Assembly: GCA_002256115.1 (NCBI GenBank)
Contig: NKIK01000007.1
Coordinates: forward strand, 1-64,000
Reading direction: 5' to 3'
DNA length: 64,000 bases
Origin: Burkholderiales bacterium PBB3
GTDB lineage: Bacteria > Pseudomonadota > Gammaproteobacteria > Burkholderiales > Burkholderiaceae_C
Shown one piece after another: positions 36,700 through 44,418 of this stretch. Below the pieces are notes generated by a model. That model saw nothing but the letters and a program-made list of their open reading frames with translations, did not search any database and was not told the origin of the DNA. Made by a program: the position numbers and the translations under genes. Positions within the stretch are counted from its first letter, which is position 1. Each line of letters begins with the position of its first letter.

Positions 36700-36708
36700 C
36701 TAGCGCCT

Positions 36709-36743
36709 AGCCAGGCCGAGAAAGCCGCGAAGGCTGCCTGGCT
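36709..36743. terminator. Hairpin between convergent MBL and TonB-like genes
   Basis: AGCCAGGC pairs with GCCTGGCT across a 19-base interior. It lies in the gap of two convergent genes and could terminate transcription from both sides. No clear U-tract, so this is a weak call. Confidence 0.4.
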
Positions 36744-37480
36744 CAGAGGTTGAAGGCAATCTCGATTTGGGCCGTGCGCGGTGTCTTGATGGGCTCAAAT
36801 CGCCACGTGGAGATCGCTGTCACCGTGGGCTTGTTCAGCAAGCGGCTGCTGCTGCTCAAGACCTCGACATTGCTGACGCTGCCATTGGGTTCGACGATAA
36901 ACCGCACCATGACTTTGCCCTGATTGACGGTGGCCAACACATTGCGGGGGATCACCGGCTGGGGCTGCGACAGGGCCTTCAGCGGGGTCTCATCCTCTTC
37001 CTCGACGGGCGGGGGCGGCGGTGGTGCTTTGGCAATAGCCGGTGCCGCAGCCGCAGTGGGCGGGGGCGCTACTGGTGCGGCTACCGGAGGCGGTGCTTGT
37101 GGTGTAGGTACTGCTGCGGGTGCGGCAGTCGCCAAGGGTTTTTCTGCTTCTGGTACGGGCGCAGGGGCGGGAGCAGCAGCCGTTTTGGCGGCCGGGCGTG
37201 CGGCCGGGGCCGGTGGGGGTGCTGGAGGGGCCGCGGGTTCTTTGGCGGCGGTGGCGCGGGGCTTGTCCGAGTGCACTTTGATCCAGCGCATCACGTTATT
37301 GGCCTGGCGTTTGGCCCGCTCCATGGGATCTTCCTCAGGGGCGGACGAACCACTCGCGGGGGCGACCAATTGGGCATGGGCCGCCGTGCCACCGGCCATA
37401 AAAAGCGCCACGCCGAGTGGGCCACAGGTCAGGGCGGTCAGGATCAACCGCAGTTTGCGAAAAAGAAAGCGCGAGTTCAT
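36743..37480 (-). CDS. TonB C-terminal-domain protein, paralogue 1
   Basis: A 245-residue protein. Residues 1-36 look like a signal peptide or N-terminal anchor (FRKLRLILTALTCGPLGVALFMAGGTAAHAQ). A conserved stretch SAPEEDPMERAKRQANNVMRWIKVHSDKPRA follows, then a long Pro/Ala-rich linker, then a TonB-like C-terminal domain (PVIPRNVLATVNQGKVMVRFIVEPNGSVSNVEVLSSSSRLLNKPTVTAISTWRFEPIKT). TonB couples proton-motive force to outer-membrane receptors, but no exbB/exbD genes are nearby. The next gene upstream encodes a paralogue. Confidence 0.83.
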   Translation of the reverse strand: MNSRFLFRKLRLILTALTCGPLGVALFMAGGTAAHAQLVAPASGSSAPEEDPMERAKRQANNVMRWIKVHSDKPRATAAKEPAAPPAPPPAPAARPAAKTAAAPAPAPVPEAEKPLATAAPAAVPTPQAPPPVAAPVAPPPTAAAAPAIAKAPPPPPPVEEEDETPLKALSQPQPVIPRNVLATVNQGKVMVRFIVEPNGSVSNVEVLSSSSRLLNKPTVTAISTWRFEPIKTPRTAQIEIAFNL

Positions 37481-37651
37481 TTGGAGATCACCACAGTAAA
37501 TAAGCCCGGAGCCCCGAGGCGAACCGGCCATCAAAGTCTGCAATGGTACGCACTTTTTTGGACAGAGGCATCAGAGCGTCGCGGAATCACGCGAGGCTAA
37601 TCGGTCGCTGCAAGCAAGGTGCATGCCAAGAGCGGTGGTCGCGTCGAGTGG

Positions 37652-38377
37652 CTAGTCCTTGAAGGCCAGCTCTACGGTGACGGTGTGGTTGGCCCGGATG
37701 GGCTGAAAACGCCAGGTCGAGACGGCGTCCAGTGTCGGCTTGTTCAGCCGACGGTTGCTGCTTTGCACAATATCGGCATTGGTCACCGTGCCATTGGGTA
37801 AGACGGTAAACCGCACGTTGACCCGGTCATTGTTCATGGTTTCCACAATCTTTTTGCTAAGTTCGGGCTGGGCTTGGGAGATGGCCACCAGAACGATCTC
37901 GGGCTCCACTGCGGCGGCTGGCACGGGTGGTGGTGGCTGGGGCGCTGCCTGCACGGGGGCGGGCGCAGGCACCGCAGGGGCAGTGGCGTAGGCCGGTGGG
38001 GCATCCTGCGCAACCGGGGGTGGCTCGGCTTCAGCGGCTGGTGTGGCCACGGAGGCTGCTGCGGCGGCAGCTGCCGCTGCAGCCGCATTGGCCGTAGAGG
38101 TATTGCGTGCAGGAGGTCTGGCCGCCACCGGGATGGGTGCCGGGGGCGGATTGGCCGGAGCGGCCTTTGGCTTGTCGGCGTGCACTTTGATCCAGCGCAA
38201 CACATTGTCGGCCTGCCGCTGCGCGCGCTCCATGCTGTCGCTGGCTGCCGGGGCAGAGGCTGGCGAAGCCGGTGCTACCAACTGCGCCTGGCTGACCAAA
38301 GGCACGCCCAGGCCCCAACTTGTGGCGACCAAAACGCGAATGAGTTTGCGTATGAACACGCGACCTGCAGAAAACAT
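37652..38377 (-). CDS. TonB C-terminal-domain protein, paralogue 2
   Basis: A 241-residue relative of the adjacent gene. It has the same plan: N-terminal signal-like segment ending VSQAQLVAPAS, the shared DSMERAQRQADNVLRWIKVHADKPKA stretch, an Ala/Pro linker with an eleven-alanine run interrupted only at the ends (ANAAAAAAAAAAASVAT), and a C-terminal TonB-like domain (QPELSKKIVETMNNDRVNVRFTVLPNGTVTNADIVQSSNRRLNKPTLDAVSTWRFQPI). Tandem duplication is the likely origin. The MERAxRQAxNVxRWIKVHxDKP segment has no function known to me. Confidence 0.83.
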   Translation of the reverse strand: MFSAGRVFIRKLIRVLVATSWGLGVPLVSQAQLVAPASPASAPAASDSMERAQRQADNVLRWIKVHADKPKAAPANPPPAPIPVAARPPARNTSTANAAAAAAAAAAASVATPAAEAEPPPVAQDAPPAYATAPAVPAPAPVQAAPQPPPPVPAAAVEPEIVLVAISQAQPELSKKIVETMNNDRVNVRFTVLPNGTVTNADIVQSSNRRLNKPTLDAVSTWRFQPIRANHTVTVELAFKD

Positions 38378-38535
38378 CGACGAAATACCTCGTGAGGGAG
38401 TGGGAAAAACAGCACTGCGCAGCTAGGCTCTGCGAGCAGTGGGTATTAGTATGGGGACACCGACCCAGCGGGGATACCGGATAAACCCGCTATCCCAAGC
38501 CCGCAGACCCCGATAAAGCACCCGAAGCCCCTGAA

Positions 38536-38934
38536 ATGAACGCCCAAAGCCCTTGTCCTTGTGGAATGGTGGATGCAAAGCGAGCCTTGCAGTACGTGAA
38601 TTGCTGCGGTCGCTGGCTGGATACCCCCACGCCAGCGCCCGATGCGCAAGCCTTGATGCGAAGCCGCTACACCGCATTTGTGCTGGAGCGGGCCGATTAC
38701 CTGTTGGCCACCTGGCACCCCAGCCAGCGTCCGCCCGACATCGCATTTGAGCCGGGTGTGAAGTGGCTGGGGCTGGAGGTGCGCAGCCACCGCCCCACCG
38801 GCGTAGCCACGGCGGAGGTGGAGTTTGTGGCCCGCCAAAAGCCCGCGCAGGGCGCGGCGGTGCGGCTACACGAACGCAGCCGCTTTGTGCGCGAGCAAGA
38901 CCAGTGGCTGTATATCGATGGGGATGCGCTGTGA
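38536..38934 (+). CDS. YchJ-family SEC-C motif protein
   Basis: A 132-residue protein of the YchJ family. The N-terminal SPCPCGMVDAKRALQYVNCCGRWLD is a SEC-C-like zinc-binding arrangement (C-x-C...C-C). The core DAQALMRSRYTAFVLERADYLLATWHPSQRP is the family signature, and the C-terminal half (VEFVARQKPAQGAAVRLHERSRFVREQDQWLYIDGD) has an NTF2-like beta pattern. The function is unknown. It sits between the divergent TonB-like genes and the LiuR-controlled mcc genes. Confidence 0.9.
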   Translation: MNAQSPCPCGMVDAKRALQYVNCCGRWLDTPTPAPDAQALMRSRYTAFVLERADYLLATWHPSQRPPDIAFEPGVKWLGLEVRSHRPTGVATAEVEFVARQKPAQGAAVRLHERSRFVREQDQWLYIDGDAL

Positions 38935-38971
38935 TGCCGCAGGGTTTTTGGCGCAGCAAACCATGCCACAA

Positions 38972-38993
38972 TTGACGTTTACGTAAACGTCAA
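38972..38993. promoter_or_regulatory. LiuR operator 3 (upstream of mccB)
   Basis: Third identical copy of the 22-bp palindrome with half-site TTGACGTTTAC, 39 bases before the mccB start. It is the strongest link between LiuR and the carboxylase step. Confidence 0.92.
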
Positions 38994-39032
38994 CTGCAGG
39001 CGTTTTATCCACTCCACTTTTTTGGAGCATTC

Positions 39033-40655
39033 ATGCCGGTTCTGGAATCCAAGCTCAACCCCCGCGCCGCGGATTTTGTGGCCAACGCCACGGCCATGCG
39101 CGCCCTGGTGGCCGACCTCAACACGCAGATCGACAAAGCCGCGCAGGGTGGCGGTGACGCTGCCCGTGCCAAGCACACCGCCCGCGGCAAACTGCTGCCG
39201 CGCGATCGGGTCGGCATGCTGCTGGACCCCGGCACGCCCTTCCTCGAACTCTCGCCCCTGGCCGCGCTGGCGATGTATCCTGACCGCGATGGCACAGACA
39301 GCGCCCCCTGCGCCGGTGTGATCGCCGGTATTGGCCGCGTCAGTGGTGTGGATTGCATGATTGTGTGCAACGACGCCACTGTGAAGGGCGGCACCTACTA
39401 TCCGCTGACCGTCAAAAAGCATTTGCGCGCGCAGGAAGTGGCGGCGCAAAACAACTTGCCGTGCATTTATCTGGTGGACTCTGGTGGCGCGAATTTGCCG
39501 AACCAGGATGAAGTGTTCCCCGACCGCGATCACTTCGGTCGCATCTTCTTCAACCAGGCGAATATGAGCGCCCAAGGCATTGCGCAGATTGCCGTCGTGA
39601 TGGGTTCGTGTACCGCAGGCGGCGCCTATGTGCCCGCCATGAGCGACGAGACCATCATCGTCAAAAACCAGGGCACCATCTTTTTAGGCGGCCCTCCGTT
39701 GGTGAAGGCGGCCACGGGTGAGGTGGTGACGGCTGAAGACCTGGGCGGTGGCGATGTGCACACGCGCCTCAGTGGCGTGGCAGATCACCTGGCGCAAAAC
39801 GATTTGCATGCGCTCTCCCTAGCGCGTGAAGCCATTGCCCATTTGAATAAGAAAAAGGCCCCTGAGCTCATGCCTAGTGCGGGAGCAGCTCCTAAATATG
39901 TAGCAGAAGAGCTGTACGGTGTGATTCCTACCGACACGCGCAAACCCTTTGATGTGCGTGAGATCATTGCCCGCATTGTTGACGGCAGTGAGCTGCATGA
40001 GTTCAAGCCGCGCTACGGCACTACGCTGGTCTGTGGCTTTGCCCATGTGGAAGGCATGCCCGTGGGCATCATCGCCAACAACGGCATTCTGTTCAGCGAG
40101 TCGGCGCTCAAGGGCGCGCACTTTATTGAGCTGTGCTGCCAGCGCAAGATTCCGCTGGTGTTTTTGCAAAACATCACCGGGTTTATGGTGGGCCGCAAAT
40201 ACGAGAACGAAGGCATTGCGCGCAACGGTGCCAAGATGGTGACGGCGGTGGCCACGGCCCAGGTGCCCAAGTTCACCATCATCATCGGCGGCAGCTTTGG
40301 CGCGGGCAACTACGGCATGTGCGGCCGCGCTTACTCACCGCGCTTCCTCTGGATGTGGCCTAACGCGCGCATCTCGGTGATGGGCGGTGAGCAGGCGGCT
40401 AGCGTCTTGGCAACGGTCAAGCGCGATGGCATTGAAGGCAAGGGCGGCGCTTGGAGCGCCGATGAAGAAGAAGCCTTCAAGGCACCGATCCGCCAGCAAT
40501 ACGAAGTGCAGGGCCACCCCTACTTTGCGACGGCGCGCTTGTGGGACGACGGCATCATCGACCCGGCCGACACGCGCCGCGTGCTGGCGCTGGGCTTGTC
40601 TGCGTCTTTGAATGCGCCGATTCCCGACACCAAATTTGGTGTGTTCCGGATGTAG
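39033..40655 (+). CDS. mccB: Methylcrotonyl-CoA carboxylase, carboxyltransferase (beta) subunit
   Basis: A 540-residue carboxyltransferase that carboxylates 3-methylcrotonyl-CoA with MccA. Family blocks include [74 protein letters not shown], and [37 protein letters not shown], diagnostic of the MCC rather than propionyl-CoA type. Residues 280-291 ([12 protein letters not shown]) come from a family A repeat within the linker before the second crotonase-like domain. A LiuR site lies upstream. This is the liuB equivalent. Confidence 0.95.
   Translation: MPVLESKLNPRAADFVANATAMRALVADLNTQIDKAAQGGGDAARAKHTARGKLLPRDRVGMLLDPGTPFLELSPLAALAMYPDRDGTDSAPCAGVIAGIGRVSGVDCMIVCNDATVKGGTYYPLTVKKHLRAQEVAAQNNLPCIYLVDSGGANLPNQDEVFPDRDHFGRIFFNQANMSAQGIAQIAVVMGSCTAGGAYVPAMSDETIIVKNQGTIFLGGPPLVKAATGEVVTAEDLGGGDVHTRLSGVADHLAQNDLHALSLAREAIAHLNKKKAPELMPSAGAAPKYVAEELYGVIPTDTRKPFDVREIIARIVDGSELHEFKPRYGTTLVCGFAHVEGMPVGIIANNGILFSESALKGAHFIELCCQRKIPLVFLQNITGFMVGRKYENEGIARNGAKMVTAVATAQVPKFTIIIGGSFGAGNYGMCGRAYSPRFLWMWPNARISVMGGEQAASVLATVKRDGIEGKGGAWSADEEEAFKAPIRQQYEVQGHPYFATARLWDDGIIDPADTRRVLALGLSASLNAPIPDTKFGVFRM
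39871..39905 (+). repeat. Family A dispersed repeat, copy 6 (in frame, mccB)
   Basis: Reads TGCCTAGTGCGGGAGCAGCT then CCTAAATATGTAGCA. It encodes [11 protein letters not shown] between the two lobes of the carboxyltransferase and keeps the frame. Confidence 0.88.
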
Positions 40656-40684
40656 TCCGCAGGCCACGCACGCACACTGTCCCC

Positions 40685-41392
40685 ATGCAAACCCTGGATA
40701 CCGCACAACTGATCGCTCTGGCCGGTGCTTTGGGCTGGGCCAGTGGGATTCGTTTGTACCTGGTGGTGCTTCTCACTGGCGCTGCGGGCGCGTTGGGCTG
40801 GGTGGATCTGCCGGATGGACTTCGCCTGCTGGCCCATCCGGCGGTGCTGGTGGGTAGCGGCTTCATGGTCACGGTTGAGTTTTTTGCCGACAAGGTGCCG
40901 GGTCTCGATTCTTTGTGGGACATGGTGCACACCGTTATTCGCATTCCGGCGGGGGCGGCGCTGGCGGCGGGCGTGTTTGGTGCGGACAGCGCGTCGATGG
41001 GGCTGCTGGCCGGGCTGATGGGGGGCTCTTTGGCAGCCACCAGCCATGTGGCTAAAGCGACCGGCCGTGCCGCCATCAACACGTCGCCCGAGCCTTTTAG
41101 CAATATAGGCACTTCGTTGCTCGAAGACGGCATCGTGCCCCTGGGCCTGTGGTTGGCGGTTGTTAACCCGCTGCTATTTGGCGCATTGCTGTTGTTGGTC
41201 GTGGCGCTGAGCTGGTGGTTGACCCGGGTGTGCTGGCGCTTTGTGCGCACATTGCTCTCTCGGCTTGCCCGCATTTTTAGTGGTCGGCCCGATCCCGGCG
41301 CGGAGCCCGCTTTTCGCCTGACCCCACGCGCCAAGTTGGCACCTGTCGCCGAAGCGGCACAGGACACGCCTCCCCACACGCCTGCCGTTTAA
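40685..41392 (+). CDS. DUF4126 membrane protein
   Basis: A 235-residue integral membrane protein. About five hydrophobic segments are seen from residue 5 to 175, with family-like blocks ALAGALGWASGIRLYLVVLL, FFADKVPGLDSLWDMVHTVIRIPAGA and GTSLLEDGIVPLGLWLAVVNPLL. The C-terminal 60 residues are a cytoplasmic-looking charged tail. DUF4126 proteins are uncharacterised. It lies between mccB and mccA, where other LiuR operons carry the methylglutaconyl-CoA hydratase gene. Whether it helps the pathway, for example in uptake, is unknown. Confidence 0.85.
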   Translation: MQTLDTAQLIALAGALGWASGIRLYLVVLLTGAAGALGWVDLPDGLRLLAHPAVLVGSGFMVTVEFFADKVPGLDSLWDMVHTVIRIPAGAALAAGVFGADSASMGLLAGLMGGSLAATSHVAKATGRAAINTSPEPFSNIGTSLLEDGIVPLGLWLAVVNPLLFGALLLLVVALSWWLTRVCWRFVRTLLSRLARIFSGRPDPGAEPAFRLTPRAKLAPVAEAAQDTPPHTPAV

Positions 41393-41421
41393 CCCCCCTT
41401 CCTGATTCACGGAAACTGCCC

Positions 41422-43458
41422 ATGTTTAATAAAATTTTGATCGCCAACCGTGGTGAGATTGCCTGCCGCGTTGCGGCCACCGCACGGCGCATGGCCGTAA
41501 AAACGGTCGCGGTGTACTCAGACGCGGATGCCAACGCCAAACACGTGGCGGCTTGTGATGAAGCGGTTTACCTGGGCGGCAGCGCACCCAAGGACAGTTA
41601 TTTGCGTTGGGAAAAAATCATCGAAGCCGCGCTGCGTACGGGCGCACAGGCCATCCACCCCGGCTACGGCTTCCTGAGCGAAAACGACGAATTCGCCACG
41701 GCCTGTGCCGCCGCCGGGCTGGTGTTTATCGGGCCACCCGCCTCGGCCATTCAGGCCATGGGCTTGAAAGCAGAGTCCAAGCAGTTGATGGAAAAAGCAG
41801 GCGTGCGCCTGGTGCCCGGCTACCACGGTGCCGACCAAGACCCGGCCTTGCTGCAAGCGCAGGCGGATGCGATTGGCTACCCTGTGCTGATCAAAGCCAG
41901 CGCGGGCGGCGGGGGCAAGGGCATGCGCGTGGTGGACGCATCGGCAGGCTTTGCGGCGGCGCTGGCCAGTTGCAAGCGCGAGGCTATCAATAGCTTTGGT
42001 GACGACGCGGTGCTGATTGAAAAATACGTGCAGCGCCCGCGCCACATTGAGATTCAGGTGTTTGGCGATACGCAGGGTAACTATGTCTACCTGTTTGAGC
42101 GCGACTGCTCGGTGCAGCGCCGCCACCAAAAGGTGCTGGAAGAAGCGCCTGCGCCGGGCATTACCGAAGCGTTTCGCCAACAAATGGGTGAAGCCGCTGT
42201 GGCCGCGGCCCGTGCGGTGAACTACGTGGGCGCGGGTACCGTGGAGTTCATTGTGGAGCAGCAGCCCGATGGGGCCATGCAGTTCTACTTCATGGAAATG
42301 AACACGCGTCTGCAAGTGGAACACCCAGTCACCGAGGCCATTACCGGGCTGGACTTGGTGGAATGGCAATTGCGCGTGGCCTCGGGCGAACCCCTGCCGC
42401 TGCAACAGCATGCATTGAAAATCCAGGGCCATGCGATTGAGGCGCGTATCTGCGCCGAAAACCCGGACAACAACTTCCTGCCCGCGACCGGCACGCTGCA
42501 GGTGTACGGCCTGCCCGTACACACCACGTTTGAGCGCGCACCCCACGCCACGCGGGTGGATTCCGGCGTGCGCCAGGGCGACACCATCAGCCCGTTTTAC
42601 GACTCCATGGTGGCCAAGCTGATCGTGCACGGGGCGAACCGTGCCGAGGCGCTGGCGCGCATGGATGCGGCCTTGGCCGCCACCCACATCGTGGGGCTGG
42701 CCACCAATGTGCAGTTCTTGCGCCATGTGACGACCAGTGCATCGTTCGCGCAGGCCGATCTGGATACAGGGCTGATCCCGCGTGAGGCGGCGGCGCTGTT
42801 CCACCAAGAAAAAGTGGGCCTTGCACTGGCTACGGCTGCACTGCTGGCGCATACCCTTTTGCAGGAGCAAACCCTGGCAGCCCAAGCCGATGCCCGTGGC
42901 TGGATAGACCCTTGGGCGCGGCGCGACGGCTGGAAATCGCATGGCCCGTCGGTGCGCGCATTCACGCTGGAGTTTCAGGGCGAGCGCCACACGGCTTTGC
43001 TGACCACCCTGCACGGAGCTGGCGAGCCCCAGCGGCAATTGCAAATCGGTGGAACCACGGAAGCACTGGGCTATGCCGCCACTGCGGAGGGTGCACTGGA
43101 TATCCGTTTGGGCGCGCAGCGTGCACGCGTTCAGGTGTACACCAAAGGCGATGTAGCGCACGTATTCACTGCGGGAGGTGCTACACAAATAGTAGCAATT
43201 GATGCACTCGCCCATGCCGGTGACACGCACAGCGATGTGGGCCGACTGACGGCACCGATGCCCGGTAAGGTGGTGTCCTTTGCCGTGAAGGCGGGCGACA
43301 AAGTGACCAAGGGCCAGCCCTTGGCTGTTTTGGATGCGATGAAGATGGAACACACCATTGCCGCTCCGGTGGATGGCACGGTGGCTGAGTTGCTGTTTGC
43401 GCCGGGCGACCAGGTGACCGATGGTGCCGAGCTGCTGCGCATGGAGGCGGCTGCCTGA
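41422..43458 (+). CDS. mccA: Methylcrotonyl-CoA carboxylase, biotin (alpha) subunit
   Basis: A 678-residue biotin-dependent subunit. The N-terminal biotin carboxylase domain starts MFNKILIANRGEIACRV and has the ATP-grasp blocks KASAGGGGKGMRVVD and YFMEMNTRLQVEHPVTEAITGLDLVEWQLRVASGE. The C-terminal biotinyl domain carries K641 in VLDAMKMEHTI, the biotin attachment site. Residues 582-593 (FTAGGATQIVAI) are encoded by a family A repeat in the linker before the biotinyl domain. It pairs with mccB; the DUF4126 gene separates them. This is the liuD equivalent. Confidence 0.95.
   Translation: MFNKILIANRGEIACRVAATARRMAVKTVAVYSDADANAKHVAACDEAVYLGGSAPKDSYLRWEKIIEAALRTGAQAIHPGYGFLSENDEFATACAAAGLVFIGPPASAIQAMGLKAESKQLMEKAGVRLVPGYHGADQDPALLQAQADAIGYPVLIKASAGGGGKGMRVVDASAGFAAALASCKREAINSFGDDAVLIEKYVQRPRHIEIQVFGDTQGNYVYLFERDCSVQRRHQKVLEEAPAPGITEAFRQQMGEAAVAAARAVNYVGAGTVEFIVEQQPDGAMQFYFMEMNTRLQVEHPVTEAITGLDLVEWQLRVASGEPLPLQQHALKIQGHAIEARICAENPDNNFLPATGTLQVYGLPVHTTFERAPHATRVDSGVRQGDTISPFYDSMVAKLIVHGANRAEALARMDAALAATHIVGLATNVQFLRHVTTSASFAQADLDTGLIPREAAALFHQEKVGLALATAALLAHTLLQEQTLAAQADARGWIDPWARRDGWKSHGPSVRAFTLEFQGERHTALLTTLHGAGEPQRQLQIGGTTEALGYAATAEGALDIRLGAQRARVQVYTKGDVAHVFTAGGATQIVAIDALAHAGDTHSDVGRLTAPMPGKVVSFAVKAGDKVTKGQPLAVLDAMKMEHTIAAPVDGTVAELLFAPGDQVTDGAELLRMEAAA
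43167..43197 (+). repeat. Family A dispersed repeat, copy 7 (in frame, mccA, diverged)
   Basis: CACTGCGGGAGGTGCTACAC then AAATAGTAGCA aligns with the mccB copy (GCGGGAGCAGCTCC...GTAGCA). It encodes TAGGATQIVA in the linker before the biotinyl domain. It is more diverged than most copies. Confidence 0.65.
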
Positions 43459-43459
43459 C

Positions 43460-44380
43460 ATGCGGGTGCTGTATTACAGCGCCGACCTGGATTCGGCAGC
43501 CTGGATTCCAGGCTTGCAGGCGGCACTGCCTGCAGCCCATGTGGAGCTATGGGAGCCCGGAGCGGTTGCGGCGGACTACGCCGTGGTCTGGAAACCGCCC
43601 CAGCAATTGCTGAATGAGCAAACACAGCTCAAAGCGCTGTTCAATACCGGTGCGGGTGTGGATGCGCTGATGAAACTTCAGCTGCCCACTGGCGTGCCCA
43701 TTGTTCGTCTGGATGACGCAGGCATGTCGGTGCAAATGGCGGAGTATGTCTGCCACGCCATCATTCGCCACTTCCGGGAGTTGGATGGCTACGAGGCAGA
43801 TACTGCACAGGGCACCTGGTCTTACCGCAAGCCGCGCAGCCGCCTGGATTTTCCGGTGGGCGTGATGGGGCTGGGGGTATTGGGTCAAAGGGTAGCCCAG
43901 GCGGTCGCCCACTTTGATTTTCCGGTCAATGGCTGGAGCCAGTCGCCCAAATCGATTGCGGGTGTGCAGTGTTTTCATGGGCGTGAGCAATGGGATGAGT
44001 TTTTGGCGAGCAGCCGGGTGTTGGTCTGCCTGTTACCCCTGACGCCGGATACCACAGATATCTTGAATGCCCGCAGCTTGTCCCTACTGCGTCCTGGCGG
44101 CTATGTCATCAATGTGGCACGCGGTGCCCATGTGGTGGATGCCGACCTGATCGCGGCGATAGACAGCGGCCACTTGGCCGGTGCCACGCTGGATGTATTC
44201 CGAGTTGAGCCCCTGCCGCCAGAGCATGCTTTTTGGACCCACCCCAAAATCACGCTGACACCCCACACATCTGCCCGCACGCTGCGCAGCGAGAGCATCG
44301 CGCAGATCGCCAAAAAAATTGCCGCGCTAGAGAACGGGCAGCCTGTGGCGGGTTTAGTGGAAGCTGGGCGCGGCTACTAA
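43460..44380 (+). CDS. ghrA: Glyoxylate/hydroxypyruvate reductase A-like D-2-hydroxyacid dehydrogenase
   Basis: A 306-residue NAD(P)H-dependent enzyme reducing glyoxylate and hydroxypyruvate. The cofactor motif is VGVMGLGVLGQRVAQAVAHF (G-x-G-x-x-G). The catalytic residues are R in VINVARGAHVVD, E in VFRVEPLPPEHAFW and H in KITLTPHTSARTL. The N-terminal GAGVDALMKLQLP fits the GhrA subgroup. The ATG at 43460 overlaps no gene and follows mccA by one base. Being directly after mccA suggests shared transcription; a link with leucine metabolism is not obvious. Confidence 0.9.
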   Translation: MRVLYYSADLDSAAWIPGLQAALPAAHVELWEPGAVAADYAVVWKPPQQLLNEQTQLKALFNTGAGVDALMKLQLPTGVPIVRLDDAGMSVQMAEYVCHAIIRHFRELDGYEADTAQGTWSYRKPRSRLDFPVGVMGLGVLGQRVAQAVAHFDFPVNGWSQSPKSIAGVQCFHGREQWDEFLASSRVLVCLLPLTPDTTDILNARSLSLLRPGGYVINVARGAHVVDADLIAAIDSGHLAGATLDVFRVEPLPPEHAFWTHPKITLTPHTSARTLRSESIAQIAKKIAALENGQPVAGLVEAGRGY

Positions 44381-44388
44381 TCTGGCAA

Positions 44389-44417
44389 GGCAGGGGCCTG
44401 CGCCCCTGACCCCTGCC
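44389..44417. terminator. Bidirectional hairpin between ghrA and the RCC1 gene
   Basis: CAGGGGC pairs with GCCCCTG around a CTGC loop, and a wider pairing of GGCAGGGG with CCCCTGCC is possible. It occupies the gap between two convergent genes, so it may end transcription from both strands. Confidence 0.6.
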
Positions 44418-44418
44418 C

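Noticed and set aside
41518..43461. Very long minus-strand frame opposite mccA
   Set aside because: Antisense shadow; mccA has complete biotin carboxylase and biotinyl motifs.
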